NCBI GenBank assembly: GCA_012064385.1
Contig: QRDG01000813.1
Coordinates: 453,952-517,951 of the forward strand
Reading direction: 5' to 3'
DNA from: Puccinellia tenuiflora
Lineage: Eukaryota; Streptophyta; Magnoliopsida; Poales; Poaceae
Length of the DNA: 64,000 nt
Shown: positions 1 to 13,048 of the stretch, piece by piece
How the letters are laid out: every line of letters begins with the position of its first letter
Numbering within the stretch: position 1 is the first letter of the stretch
Notes under the pieces: model-generated
What the model was told of the DNA's origin: nothing
Database searches by the model: none
What the model saw: the letters and a program-made list of their open reading frames with translations, nothing else
Made by a program: the position numbers and the translations under genes

Positions 1-510
1 AGAAGACATAAGAAGAAAACATTTCAAAAATATGCCAAATGGAGCTGACGACGACCCGCTGCCGCTGCCGCCGAAAAAGAGGCCGGGCCTGTCCAACGCC
101 CAGTGGAAGAAGGAAGTGGAGCGCATACACTCACAGCCCATGCCGTCCAGAGGGAGGAGAAGTGCGAAGGCCGACGACGATGCGACGCTTGCTTGGCTGC
201 CCCACGTGCCGGCCTGCAAGGTACAGGCTGCCGAGCGGCGGAAACCCAGGCCGCTCCATGCCCATCTTCACCCGCTCCGCCGCCTCTGCCTCCGCCTGCT
301 TGGCCTTGAACTTCTCAGCCCTCACCTTGCGGTCAGCCAACCGTGAGTGTCTCCCAATGCACCAGATCCTTCGCCCATTCGCTTCGCCCGCGCAAAAAAT
401 GTGCTGTGATGGGCCTTTCGGGGGGACGGCTAGAGGTTCTCTAACACTCGGTTGTCTTGGATATGAGTTTAAAATAGGTTCAAATGGATAGAGCCAGCTT
501 GAAATCAAGT
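1..510. other. GC-rich segment, possible transposon-borne ORF fragment
   Basis: Open frames run on both strands: about 100 codons on the plus strand from 32, and 125 on the minus strand (508 to 131) with a charged Lys/Glu/Ala-rich stretch (RAEKFKAKQAEAEAAERVK). Neither has a complete domain I recognise. The composition resembles the GC-rich ORF pieces carried by grass DNA transposons. It could be a truncated exon of a gene entering from the left edge. I assign no function. Confidence 0.25.
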
Positions 511-2886
511 TGCTACTTACAATAATAAAATCTTGTTGCTATAACGTTTGAAGAAAGAAGAATGTGTTTTCTGGGGGTGGACGCAAGCAAAAGGTGCTAA
601 AAAAACGGTTCTTGTCATGCAATCTAACGGTGCCCTCATGTTTCACAAACGGTACTGGAGATACATTCAAACGGTTTGGCTGAAATGCTAGATATCTTGT
701 AGCAAAAATTAATGGTCCAAGATATGATGCCTCCTTGAGATACAGAAAGAGCCTGCTACAAATGAGAAAATTAGTCTTTACCGTTAGAAATCTGCTATCC
801 AAATGAACTAATACAAAGTTTATGTGTCAAAAAAAAGTAATCGCAAAAACACGACATGGTAAGACTGAACCACACACAAGATCCCCAATGCTAGCTTACC
901 TTCAAGTGTGAGAGGATCGATTCTTCAGCATTGCATAAATGAACCGCGAATGACTAAATCCAGTAATCCACACACTTGCCTCTACGACACTGCAGTCCAT
1001 ATGCGCGAGTGCAGCAAGTTCCGTGATGTTGTTTCCTGATGTGCTTTGCACAAGCGAACGGAGCTAGAGAAATAGACATACGGTCCGCCACTAACACTAT
1101 ATATGGGGCCAAACATATATGTATCAGGTGCCTTTTGCGGACATGATTTAGTGCATTGCAGTGTAAGGTAAACTGAAAGAATGCATCTTTTAGACCCCAT
1201 TGCTTTTCTAATTGTTGAAATGAACATGGACTCTTTGGCAAGGTTTTCATCTTGTAATGGAATTAGAATGAATAGTTATCCCCTGTGCATGTTTAAAGAA
1301 AGGAAAAGAAAGGGCTGCAACCCTGCATCCCCTCACGTCGCTAATAATTCAGAATGAAAGTCCAATTTCACGATTGAAACCGAGCATAATAACCTACGAA
1401 GAAACAATTTAACCTATATAATATCAAGTAATAATTACGATGTAGCATAAACACACTGCAAAGTGCCGACACACATTTCTGTAGAACAGAACAGCATCCT
1501 CATGGAGAACTGAGGGGCATATTATATTTCACAAGCCGTTCGTTGGTGCTTAGCTTAGCACAGATGCCATGGATCTTAATAACAACAAGAAGAAACTACG
1601 ATCGTTCGAAGATCATCGATTATAGACTAATAACAGCAAGTCAGAACCATCTGATCTTCAGGTCTTGAAAAAAATCCATTTCTTCGGTAGTGCCAAGAAC
1701 CAGTAGCCTGCAGGATCGACACAAAAATCTAGTATCCAAATTGAAGGGACTATGATTTTTGCCCCAAATCTGGAAGATCTAAACAGAGAGGATAGCATGG
1801 AACTTAGGGAAAAAATAACGCAAGGCAATCTTCAATCTAATTTCGATTCCCCATTAGCAAGCCACTTTAGATGAACGGGGGAGCACTGCAGGTAGCTGCA
1901 GGAGAGGCGCCACCGGTCGCGGGAGGAGGGACTACGCCGGCCGGGCTCGGTTGCAACGGTGGAGGTCTAAGGTCACGTCATTTTCTGGGGCGCGACCATG
2001 GCGACGCGGCGGCTCGGTTCAGGCGTCCAGCCGGAGTTGGGGCATTGGTGTCATGGTCGGCGCATGGTGGCCGTGCTGCGCTGGCGCGCGCTTGTGGCCC
2101 ATTTGGCAAATTGGTGGCAGGGGATCAGGGCGACCAGCAGGAAAAGAGCGGCGATGCTAAGGCTGCATCAGTCAAAATCCAGATCGGGGATGGGAAACAA
2201 CGAACTGAGCATAGGGAAGAAATACTAACCCTCTCGGACATGGGTTCCTCATCGGCGAATTCTCCTCGTTCCCATCAAACCTATCCCATTGTGAAACAAA
2301 GGAAGGGGCGCCCATGGTCTCGCCGTCGGTGGACTAGCGCCTCGCAGCAGTCGCACAAAAGAGAGACCTCGCCGCCGTCCATGGCTAGTGGTATTGGAGG
2401 AGCTGATATGGCGATGGCTTTTACATACGCGAGGGCACCGAATCTTGCCCATGGAGCCGTCGCTCGTGACGGTGGAGAAGGGCTACGAAACGGGGCTAGG
2501 AAAGGCTATGACCTGTGACTTCAAGTGGCCCACGAACGAAAGGGGAAATAAGTGGCACCTTCGAAAAATCACAAAACGTTTTCAAGGAAAAGTTTGGACC
2601 ACGCAGCTGCAGGGATCAGGATGGCCACGGACGGCACAGATTACTACTTCTCCAATGTTTGTTCATACGAAAACTTTTAACTATATATATATATATATAT
2701 ATATACGGAAACGCCGAAATGTGTAAGGCAACGCTTTAATCGCTAGTGACTAACACTGACCCATTGCTGTCAAGCAATCAAAGCGTTGCTGTATACTTGC
2801 CTCTTCTATAGCAAATTAGCAATGGGAAAGTGTTACGGAGTAGTTGTATATTCTTCAAAAAATTAAAAATAATATTTCTGTATATC
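511..2886. other. intergenic DNA, no supported gene
   Basis: AT-rich to about 1860, then a GC-rich tract (1870-2520) with overlapping open frames of up to 215 codons in several frames. None shows a domain, periodic codon use or convincing splice context. The GC-rich tract could be the 5' part of an unrecognised gene or transposon, but nothing supports a call. A short TA microsatellite lies at the right end. Confidence 0.5.
2682..2705. repeat. (TA)n microsatellite
   Basis: Uninterrupted alternating TA tract of about 24 bases. Confidence 0.95.
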
Positions 2887-2890
2887 TAAA

Positions 2891-2926
2891 AATACTGACA
2901 ACCCATATACACATAGAGTACTCACA
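2891..2926 (+). repeat. Left target-site duplication of retroposon
   Basis: About 36 bases beginning aatactgacaacc and ending gtactcaca. They recur at 3599-3636 with a single one-base indel. The pair brackets a polyA-ending insert, so I read it as a target-site duplication. Confidence 0.85.
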
Positions 2927-3598
2927 GTACCGAACCGGTACGCAGCCCCAGGGAGAGAGGCGGCGGCGGAAGGAGCTAGCTAAAACCCATCTAGGGTTCC
3001 GTCCTTCCGTCGGCGATGCCGTCGGTCCGCCCCGCCTCCGGTGGACCTAGGTCCTCGGAGGTGTGGCGGACCACGGCCTCTCGCCGGCGGGAGGTTTTTC
3101 GTTCTTTGTTTAGTTTGTTTCTCTGTGTCTTCTTCGGGATGTTGAGGCGGCGGCTACGTCCTGAAGTCAGAATAAGGTCCTCCCCGCTCTATCCTCGCTC
3201 CGGTGGTGCATCTTGCGCCGACGGAGAGCGCGTGGAGTCGTTTGTCCGAAGGATCTCCTGGGATCCGGTCCGTTTTCGTGTTCGTTGGTGTGTTTTCAGG
3301 CCAGTCTCTTACGATCTACGGTTGTCATCATTGGCGATGGTTGCTGCTCTGGTGCGCTGGTCCTTTATGGCCTTAGCACGACGACTTCCCGTCTGTCTAC
3401 TACAACAAGCTCTAATACGACAAGCTTTGCCCGGCTCCGGTGATGGAGGGGCGAGGACGACGGCACGCCTTCGGCTCGCGCTAGTGTTTGTAGTCGTCGC
3501 TAGGTGGTCCATTGACCAATTTGTAATTTTTATTACTTTTGGTCCTCTTTGTACTGCTATTGATGATTATTAATAGATTGGTGGAATTTCGCAAAAAA
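2927..3598 (+). mobile_element. Non-LTR retroposon (truncated LINE-like or retroposed transcript)
   Basis: A ~670-base GC-rich insert ends in an A run right after ggaatttcgc and is bracketed by a ~36-bp direct repeat, the signature of target-primed reverse transcription. The 3' end (tgatgattattaatagattg then polyA) resembles grass LINE tails. A 185-codon plus-strand frame (from 3016) spans most of the insert, but I see no domain in it. A 5'-truncated LINE is likelier than a retrogene; a retroposed host mRNA is possible. Confidence 0.75.
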
Positions 3599-3636
3599 AA
3601 ATACTGACAACCACATATACACATAGAGTACTCACA
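3599..3636 (+). repeat. Right target-site duplication of retroposon
   Basis: Second copy of the flanking repeat, starting at the end of the polyA run and matching 2891-2926 apart from one inserted base. Removing the insert and one copy would restore a continuous pre-insertion sequence. Confidence 0.85.
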
Positions 3637-4061
3637 CCACAAGTTTCATTCATTTATACAGCCACAAATTTGTTTTTCCTGTAGCCTAAAATAAAACGTC
3701 TTTTTTAACGAAACTTTACACAAAGTATACAAAATAGTTTTTTCCCGGCGTGCCTTTTCATTCAGTAGAGAGAATAAACTCTACAGAGGGCTTGTGTTTT
3801 TGTTAGTGGGGAAGCAAGAAAACCCCTACATATATTCACGGAATGTTTTTAAAACTCCAAACTAATTTTTTTTTAATTCCAAAAGCCAAGCTCACTGGAC
3901 CTCGGGTGGCACAAATCCCCACTCAACATTTATATAGTGGACATCACTATGGGTGGCACGCCGTAAACATTGATATCCTTCGTCACCGTCGTTGCTCTAA
4001 CATCGCCATCGTCTCTCTCTGCTAGGCGAGGTCTTTCTTTGCTCTGCCTATTCCTAGCTTT

Positions 4062-4105
<44 letters not shown>

Positions 4106-5640
4106 CCTCCCTAAGTTGTCACTGGGGCATCGACGCAAATCCGATAGTTAAGTTTGGTTGATTGGTACTAAAGCAATCTCCATCTACAAAGCAATAGCAA
4201 ATTCATATCATTTTTGCTGCTTCATCACTTTGGATAGAAACCCCATATCCTCTGCCTCTCCCACCGTTCGATCACCATAAAACGCGAAATCTCGACCGTA
4301 TGACCCTTGCAGCATACCCTCTACTCCATGCAACAAAGTTTTGTACTATTGCAGCATCATTGCAATATTGCCATCCCGCGGTGGATTAAAACAGTAAAAA
4401 ATACAACGCAACATCCCGAAAACACATATGCATAAAAAAATATGAATATGTAGCAAAAAAATGTGAGTATGCAATAAAATTCCCACTAGTCGTAACAAAT
4501 CTCCATCCATCACAGCAAATTTCTGGAAAAAAGTCAACACAGATATGCAACATGGGAGGAACAAGTTTATAGCTGGTCACGATATTTTTTTATAGCATTG
4601 AAGCAACATTTGCACCCAAGACTCAAAATCAACCCCGCATCTAGCTCATACATAAAATGGGCACAAGTTTGCAACATTTAAAACACTAATGTGATATGAA
4701 AAATTCTGTAGAATCCGACCTAGTGTTGGAGCACCGATTTATTGGATCCGACGAGCCCAAATCCATTCCTCCCGCCTCTATCATCTCCCATGAGATCTAA
4801 AACAAACCTTTCACCCCTTAAGGTCAATCAAGGGAGTAGGGGCGGAGGCAGGAAACCACAAAAATTCAGGTTGAGGGGGGCCGGTCAAAGGGAGTGCTAA
4901 CAAAAAATCTCTGAAAGTATAAAATTTACCAAGGAATACAGGTTGTTAGGTTGGGGGGCCATGGCACCTGCTGGTCCCCTTGCAAGGGAGCATACTCCAT
5001 GGGAAGGGCTTGGGAATATGAGAAGATTAACTAGTGGGGAAGACGAGCTCGTCGGTGAGGAGTCAACAAGGGAGAAGGAGCTTGCCTGCACCCGAGAACA
5101 TGTGGGTGCATAGGGAGGCAAGCCACCCTTTAGGGGGCTTTAGGTGGGTTGATGTTTTCCCCAACCAGGAGGATCGATCCTCCAGGGGAATATAAGGGTT
5201 TTCCTTTATTTGCTCGCATGCGATTAGAATTTTTTATTTTTTTGTTTCAATTTCCTTGTCTCTATAGTAGGAAAAAAGAGAGAGTGGTATTTTGGAGCTG
5301 GTTAGTTGATAAATTCAAAAACAAGATTTGAAAGTTTCAAACAATGCGGGAATTCTAGATTTAGATAGTGATGAATCGTACAAGTGCGCACAACACCAAT
5401 AAAAAATTCGTTATATTATAGACCCAGTAAGAATGACAAGTGTATGGATTTAGTGCGGTGAACAGCACAAGTTTTAACTTGAAATTTGTCAAATTTAGTA
5501 TTTTAGAGTAGCCTAGATACAATGAAATTTGTTTTGATATTTTGTACAGGGTAAAGTTCAACATTATCTACACATACTATGATTTTGTTCTAAATTTTCT
5601 GAAACTTATATATGCTTTTTTTCAACAGCGGGCTCATAGC
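3637..5640. other. intergenic DNA, no supported gene
   Basis: Contains a CT microsatellite and AT-rich sequence with recurrent gcaaca/tgcaac words (4300-4700) typical of old DNA-transposon remnants. Short open frames here are unsupported. Confidence 0.5.
4063..4101. repeat. (CT)n microsatellite
   Basis: About 20 uninterrupted CT units followed by a short ccctccctcc tract. Confidence 0.95.
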
Positions 5641-5787
5641 CCAGCTCGGGCTCCATGAGGTTTCCAAAAAAAGAACATTTCCCACTACAACTCAAAACCT
5701 AGGTAGAGCGTCGCTAGAGAAAGCATCGCCTGGCAACGCTTTTTCCCCAAAGCGCCGCCGTTGGCGAGACGAGCCACCGAGAGAGCC

Positions 5788-8700
5788 ATGGCATCGCCGG
5801 AGGGTCTGGAGGTGCGGTGCGCGGGGTGCGGCGAGACGCTGGAGGTGGATCCGGGCCTAACGGAGTTCATCTGCCCGGAATGCGCCACGCCGCAGTCGCT
5901 CCCGCCGGAGCTAATGCCGCCGCCGCCGCCGCGCCGGAAGGCGCTGCCCCTTCCCCGCGCAGCCGCCGACGTCCGGGGAGCGCGTCTGCCGTGCGGCTCC
6001 TGCGGCGCGCTCCTGAGCGTGCCGGTCGGGCTGGCGCGCTGCGCCTGCCCAGTCTGCGGTGCCGAGCTCGCCGTCGACACCGCGAGGCTCCGGCACTACC
6101 TCCTGTCGTCCGCTACGACGGAGGGCGCCATACCCGTGGTGCCAGTCGGCGACTCCTCGACGCCGCCGATCCTCCATGCTCGGGAGGTATGCTGTTGTCA
6201 TTGTGCTATTGCAGATTGAGGCTCTGTTCGATTGCTAGTATACTTGGGACTTGTTTGAGAAAGATGGAACTTTATTTAGGGTTAGAAAAAAATTACTACC
6301 TAAAAGTTTGCTGGTTTCGACATTGAGAGAGTGACTATCGGATTTCTTATCTCCATTGACTTGCACGAGGATGAAGGATATTGGCAACATACTCGCCTTT
6401 CTTATCCACATTGATTTCCCTTGCTTTCTCCATGATTGTTGACGGGACGATCTCCAGAGAAGACTGGGCGGTGGTTCAATGGTAGCGAGCGAGGCCGGGG
6501 GGTTCCGTCTTTCTCGCCTTCACCGTTAAGGGGACTGCAGCTCTTTTTTTAGAACTTCGAAAATACCATAGTTTCAGAGATATTGTAGTATTAAAACCAA
6601 AATTTTAGTCATAGTCAACACCTCAAAGTATTTAAAACTATAGTAGCTTTAGAAAATGTGGCGTTCTTGAAATACTTTACCAATACTTTGCGACCAAGCA
6701 CAGCCTAGATCTATTTCCAGTTTAACACAACACAGTATATAACTAGGATCCTTCAAACAAAGCTGTTTTACTACATATCAGTTAAAATGACTCGCAAAAA
6801 AAACTACATATCAATTAAAATGTTGAGCTTAGCAGCTATTTGGAAGTTGGTTGTATGCATCAAAGGATAGTCCACATGTCGCCTTCCTTATGGCTCTCTC
6901 CAGTCTATGAATGAGATGGGGTGTAAGAAAAAGCATGCCATTGGGTATTAGATTTGAGTAAAGAGTATTCCTTTGGGCTGTCGCTGGTGGATTGAGGAGT
7001 TATAGGCTTACAGCCAGAGTGTAGATTGCTGGTTCAATAAAGTTGTCTTACGAGTGGAAAATGTGTTCTTGGACAGTATGGGATTTCCACATGTTTGAGT
7101 ACCCAGCTTGCATGTGAATCAAGAATGGGAGCTGGTTCATGATTACTAGCTTGATTCGAGCCCAAGCTTTCTTAGTATGAGCAATCCACATTAAGCAAAC
7201 TATCATTATAATTTGATGTATGCTACACTTTTGTGTTTAATAGTGTACTTTTTTGTTGGTTCTATCGCAATGCAGGTGCGTCAAGAACATCCTAATTTTG
7301 GACTTTCTGTAGGAGTTCTGCAAACAGAGCCTGATGATCCGCGAAATTGTACGGAACAAGTACAAGCAAAGCGTCCAAATCAGCTAATTCCTGAGCAGGC
7401 AGATCTAGATAATCCTCATTATACGAGTGAGGGAGAAGAGGTATATGATGTCAATGGAATTGTTACTAGGCATAGTAAGCAGACAAACATACACTCAGTT
7501 GGCCCTGGAATTGTGAGTGCAGAAAAGAGGCAGGAAGAGCCTCCAAATCATGTCCGGCATCAGGTGCAAGTTCAATGTTCCACAACACATATAAATTGCA
7601 CAACTGGGCGATTGACTGCCCTCCAAACTGTAAATGTAGAGAAGAGGCAGCCACTGACTCCCAATCAGGTCATACAACAGGCACACAAACAGCCTTCTGG
7701 TCATATGATATGTACAGAGAATGTTCGCGCAGAGGATGGAGATGGGGTGATTCATGTCCAGGAAAAGAAACAGCAGCATGCCAATCAGGAAAATCATACA
7801 GAAGAGTTATGCACTCACATGGTCAATGAGATTATTGAAGGGGACAGCAACAGAACGGGAGTCAGGTGTGCAGCTCGCCGGGTTGCTACAGGTGCAGAGA
7901 AGAGGAAGGTGCATGAAGCAAATGAGGCTATAAAGCAGGTGCAGTTACAACAATCTGATTCAGTGATTCGTATGGAATCAGAAAATCAAGTGATCTGCAT
8001 AGAAAAGGAACAATCAAAATCTTCCAGTTGCAGAATCCTCAAGCGAAAAAAGAAGGGTTTGACAGCTGCTTCAAATACTGGTCTTCAACTTAGGCGCAGC
8101 AAACGTTTGGCGAAAGATTCACCTGCTTCCATAGACCAAGAACCTGCTCAAAATGAGTTTCTTGAGCTGCCGGCTTCTCCAGGTGGCCAAGCATCAGATA
8201 CAGTTATAGACAATGAACCAATACACTGGGGGACTGTTGAGAGTCGAGGAGGGACTTTGACTAGCCACATACCAGCCACCATCACAAACAGTGAACCAAC
8301 AGAAAGTGATCCTGATGAGCAGCATGCTGGTTCTCCGGATCAGAGTTTATCGGACTCTCCAGATATTGATAGAATCATCAACAATATATGCCCTAGTCCA
8401 GCCCCTCGGCACAAGGTGCCTGAACCAAGCTCTAAAAACTTAGACAGCCATCATTTAACTACACCACCTTCTCATTCACATCTTGACTTGTCTGATCCCG
8501 AGCAGTTTGCACGTAATTACATTCCCCCAGAGGTTAAAAAGGCCCTCGCAAATCTGGGGTCTAATTCATTGTTTGAGCATACAATGTCCCAGGCGAGCTC
8601 TGGTGAGGCATGCCTGCGTGATTTAACTGATTCTGATTCAGAAGGAGACGACCCCTGGATCCCGACTCGCCAGAATGTTGGTAATTTGCGCCTCCTTTGC

Positions 8701-10279
8701 CCTTCTCATGTTATTATGTGTTGCCATGGTGCAGAAGTAGCCTCCTTATATAGAGATCCTTTTTAGTGAACATAAATATAAGAAATAAACCAGAATAGTT
8801 CCCTCTTATTCCTTGATGAGCCATTTGAATCTGGCCTCTTATAGTATTTATAATCATATATGATATGTTACAGGACTCTAGGCTACCATTTTCAAGCCAG
8901 AGAGAATCAGATCATGCATGAATTCAGATACATATATTTTGATTGCTCGCATGTCTGATTTTTTGTGGTTCAAGTAGGTACCAAGAGAAACCACAGACGT
9001 CCGCGTGGTCTGACACTTGGTCTTAAGATGTGGACCTTGCCTAAGGGTGTGCGCATACCGGTTTCATTGAACACTTCAGGTGAACCTGTTGGAGGACAGG
9101 CAGGCACCTTGAGTAGCTTTTTGTGCGCAATAGCACGAGATGGAATATTGGCACCTCTAATATATCAGGATTGGAGGCGTGTTCCAGAGAAAAACAAGGA
9201 TATAATGTGGCGTATTGTCAAGGTATAAATAAATGTTCCTTCCTTTTATGGTTGTAGTTCTTGTTTGATAGCCTTTGTTTATTTGTGTAGCTCAAATTTG
9301 ACATCCCGCCGATTGGTGAGTTGTGGGTCATGAAGTCTCTAGGGAAAAGGTGGAGAAGTTGGAAATCTATCTTAAAAGTAAAACATTACGATACTCATGA
9401 GACGGAAGAGGAACGCCTTGCTGATCGAAATCCTCGTGTTCTCAAAGAACAGTGGCGATTCCTAGTTGCATACTGGAGTACTGAAAAGGCGACGGTATTG
9501 CTGAATATTATATTTTTGTGCACGGCTGTTTTGATTTGCAACTTGTGAGGCTTGCATGACCATTGTTATATTTCTCTTTGACCAGGCTGCAAGTGCTCGC
9601 AATAAAGCTTGCCAGGCAAACGCAGTCGCTCATCATACTGCAGGAACAAAGAGCTTTGCAAGGATAATTGAGGAGGAGGTAATGTAATGTTGCTTCCGTT
9701 GCTTTTGCTAACAATGATGCATTGATTGTGCTTAGTGCGTTTGTGCAGAAGCAAAAACGACCTAACAAGGATGGGCCTAGTGTTACGGATTTGTTCATAT
9801 TGACTCATACAAACAAGGATGGAAAACCTGCAAACAAGGCAACAGCTGATATCATTGTGAGACACAAGAAAATAAACATACTAAATGAATTTATTTTGTG
9901 GGTGATGCACATAAGAGATGAAATTCCATTGCATATGCAGGCACGACTACGTGAAGATTCCCAGAAGCGGACAGAAGAATCAGGGAATGATTCTACTGCA
10001 CACAAATTTGCACTGGAGTTCTCCTCGAAGGGCCCACGAGGGAAGGCAGCAGCAGCCCTGCAAGCATCTTTCAAGGAAGCTATGGAGGCTAAACAGAGGG
10101 CTGAAGATGAGGCAGACGCGTTGAAGAAGAAAATGATGGCAATGGAAGAAAATCAGAGAAAAATGCAGGAGGATTTGGCGAATATGAAGAGCACAGTTAG
10201 TGCTATGAACAAGACGGTGCCAATTGGAGCATATCCTCCGCCACCCAAATCGCGCTCAAAACGCGCCAACCACATATGA
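5788..10279 (+). CDS. Zinc-ribbon (LSD1-like) / plant transposase (Ptta/En-Spm) domain protein, spliced
   Basis: Exons with consistent phases: 5788-6186, 7276-8680, 8978-9222, 9291-9494, 9586-9678, 9749-10279; all introns are GT-AG. The product is about 958 residues. An in-frame 84-base GT-AG stretch (9857-9940) may be a further intron, giving ~930. Residues 8-95 hold two zinc ribbons of the LSD1 type (CAGC...CPEC and CGSC...CPVC). A long polar linker follows with degenerate repeats built round EKRQ..PPN, then a basic LRRSKRLAK segment and an acidic PDID.II motif. Residues from about 605 match Transposase_24 (WRRVPEKNKDIMW, GKRWRSWKS, DLFILTHT). The C-terminus is a Lys/Glu/Met-rich coiled coil. 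No terminal inverted repeats or transposition apparatus flank it, so I infer a domesticated, probably nuclear DNA-binding protein. ATG 5788 is preferred: its frame runs into the ribbon, and the paralogue's start aligns nearby. Confidence 0.82.
6187..7275 (+). other. First intron of the zinc-ribbon/transposase gene
   Basis: GT-AG intron of about 1.09 kb separating the zinc-ribbon exon from the linker exon at phase 0. No coding or repeat content is recognised. The matching intron in the decayed paralogue is about 0.28 kb. Confidence 0.75.
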
Positions 10280-12160
10280 AACTTCGCACCCATATCTTGT
10301 TGTCCCTGCACCGTACAATCACTTCACGCCGCCTCATCGACAGCTTCGATGTTCACTCAACATGCAATGCCATCTTGATCACCGCGATGGATCTATGAAA
10401 TGAAGAAGGAAGTGGACAAGGTCTTAGCTGCTTGTTCTTGTGTAGTATGGACCCCCAAAAGCTTGAGTTCAACGTCTGTACTTCAGTGTTATGTTTCACT
10501 GGTTGTTGTAACCAAAGACTCTAGATCATGATATTTTTCTACCATGTTGGGACATGATTTAAATGTCTTCTCGTTGTTGTTTTTTCCGGTTTCACTAATT
10601 CTCAGTTGATTCTCAAGTCTCAGTCGATCTTTAAAAATTGCAATCTTAGTTTAGTGAAAAGTGCAATTTCCAGCTTTGTAGAAAAGCGCAATTTTAGTTC
10701 ATGATCGTTTGAGCCTTGAGAAGATCCCAATCGGTTGAGGCACTAACGGGCCTCTCTCTTTTTTGTACTTTGTGCTGCATCTGTGTTTCATTTGGTGTGG
10801 ATCTTAATTAGTTATCGGGTTCCATGGGGTGCTCACGGTGTTCTCAAAACAAAAAACAAAAATTGTCGCGAGTATAACAAGCAAATGTAGAAATTGATAC
10901 GTACAGAATGTGTCTACGGAGTGTTGCCTATTTGCACGATCTCCTTACTAAGATTATTTACCATAAGTAACTTCCAAATTGTTCGTGAAAAAGTGACGTA
11001 AATTTCTGTTGGCTTAATTCATGCACTTTTACAGCACGAGGTGACGGGTCGCGCGGGCATCGGCGTTACCATTGCTGCTCTACACACCGGCGATGCTGTT
11101 GAAACGTTTTTTCCTCTTCCTTTTCAAGGTCTTTTTTTTAGGCAAGTCTTTTTTTCAAGGGTTGTTTGGAACGTTTTGTTTTTGTTGCCGCTATAGCTCT
11201 GCTCTCCCAGCTTACCTCTCGTCCAAACAGCTACCGTCAGTGCAAACAGACCATGTGTTTCTTATTTATTTAAGCTGCAGCATATAATGTGTTTGGAATT
11301 TCTTATTTTATTTAAGCTGCAGCGTATAATGAGTTCCGTTTGTTTTGGTGGAAGGAAAAACATAGTCGATTATGTACCTTGCACTCTGATGCTCCAACTA
11401 TGAAACCGCTGTAATATCCCTAAACTCTCCGAAACCGTTTCATACGCCAAAAAAAAAAAAAACTCTCCAAAACTGTTTCACTTGAACCCTACCTCAGTTT
11501 GGATAGCATCTTTGCATATATATTTTTCCAAAATAAAATTGTGAATAAGAATTAAGGGTGTAAGGAATAATACGAAGGGACTCATTCGAAATGTAGGATT
11601 TCAGAAGGGCGAGAATCGACAAAACGCAGTGAATCTTCCAAATGTGTGATAGAGGTTTTGGTTGAACCATGAGAATAACACGACAAAATTCTGAAATATT
11701 AGGTGCGTGTCATATGTCATTTGAACAGATTTTTTCTATTATGATGCACTCAAAAAAAGATTCTTTGAAAATTGCATGCAAAATATACCATAGAAAATAT
11801 TATGAACCAAACAAGCTTCATAAGAAAAAAATCTCATGACTAGAATCGTTTAAAATTCCTACAAAATTACCGTTGAAACAAATATGGTCAAAATTATAAC
11901 TTGCAATATAGATTCATTTTTACACATTCTCAAACATTTACGACAATTCCCTATGTTCTTGAGTTATCTCAAAATTTATGAATCTTCCAACCTAAAAAAA
12001 CACCATTAAGATTTGAAAAGTGGGTTTGTCTTTCAAAGGGACAAAAAATAATTCATATAGAATAGTGCTATAAAATAAGAACCAGACGAATCGAAATATG
12101 TGCATTTGTATTCTACACACAAAAGTTAAGCCAGTAATGAATATTTTATGTCATTTTCCG
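10280..12160. other. 3' UTR and intergenic DNA
   Basis: The first few hundred bases are probably 3' UTR of the upstream gene. Beyond that the DNA is AT-rich, with a short local duplication around 11250-11340 (ttatttaagctgcag twice) and an A run near 11450. No gene is supported. Confidence 0.5.
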
Positions 12161-12440
12161 TGTGGCGGAAATAATGATTTTTTGGGTGAATTTCACATAG
12201 TATCATCTCATAGTGTTTCTTGGATACATGCAAAACCACCATCCAAAACCATGATAGGTTTTAAGTTAAATGATTAAGAAAAATCAAAATTCATCATTCA
12301 TTGCGTGGCGGAAATAATCATATTTTGGGTGAATTTTACATAGTATCATTTCATAGTGTTTCTTGGATACATGCAAAACCACCATCCAAAATCATGATAG
12401 GGTTTAAGTTAAATTATTAATAAAATTGAAAAATTATTTT
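12161..12440 (+). repeat. Tandem duplication, ~142-bp unit, two copies
   Basis: Two near-identical units start at gtggcggaaataat (about 12163 and 12305) and share catagtatcat, tttcttggatacatgcaaaa and ccaccatccaaaa. They differ by a few substitutions and short indels. Confidence 0.85.
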
Positions 12441-13048
12441 AAATTTCTAGCGGTTGCTCAAATCGGATCAAAACGTCCTAGCTTAAATGGACTTTTATTT
12501 TGGCATACCTTCTTTCTGGAACATATGTAGTCTTTTGTTTCTTCACTGCTTCGATGCAATGCTTTTATTACGATTCTCAATCGCCATATGACATATGAAA
12601 AATTGACCATTTTAATATTCGAGTGGGAGAAGATGCGAGAAAACTTGTTTTGTGCACTGAGCTAAATTTGTTGAGCTCAGTCCTAAAATGTAAGTTCAGG
12701 CTTCAGACACCCTAAATTCTCTTTGACACGTGGAGCATATGCTCATGTCAATAAGGTAAATATTTTGAAATATAGTAAAAAATATGAACAATTTTTTGTG
12801 CGTAAATCTCGACATTCATGTGCACACACCAAGTTTCATGAAAAATCAACATTTCTTTTGGCTTGTGTGAAAAGACAAAAAAAATCCCGTGAAAAGCCTT
12901 TTAGCACTGTTTTGTTTTTTTACACATGACACAAAAAATATCAGTTTGTGAAACGACATTTTGAGCACATTGAACGTCGATATATACACACGGATTTTTA
13001 TTAGAAATTTTAACATTTCAAAATATGTTAATATGTTTTAAAAACCGA

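Noticed and set aside
1871..2518. 215-codon plus-strand frame
   Set aside because: No domain, several overlapping frames equally open in a GC-rich tract; kept only as unassigned sequence.
3016..3573. 185-codon plus-strand frame
   Set aside because: Lies wholly in a polyA retroposon with no recognisable domain; GC-rich open frame by chance or LINE untranslated sequence.
5685..6080. 131-codon minus-strand frame over the zinc-ribbon exon
   Set aside because: Antisense shadow of the GC-rich first exon; the plus strand has phased introns and zinc ligands.
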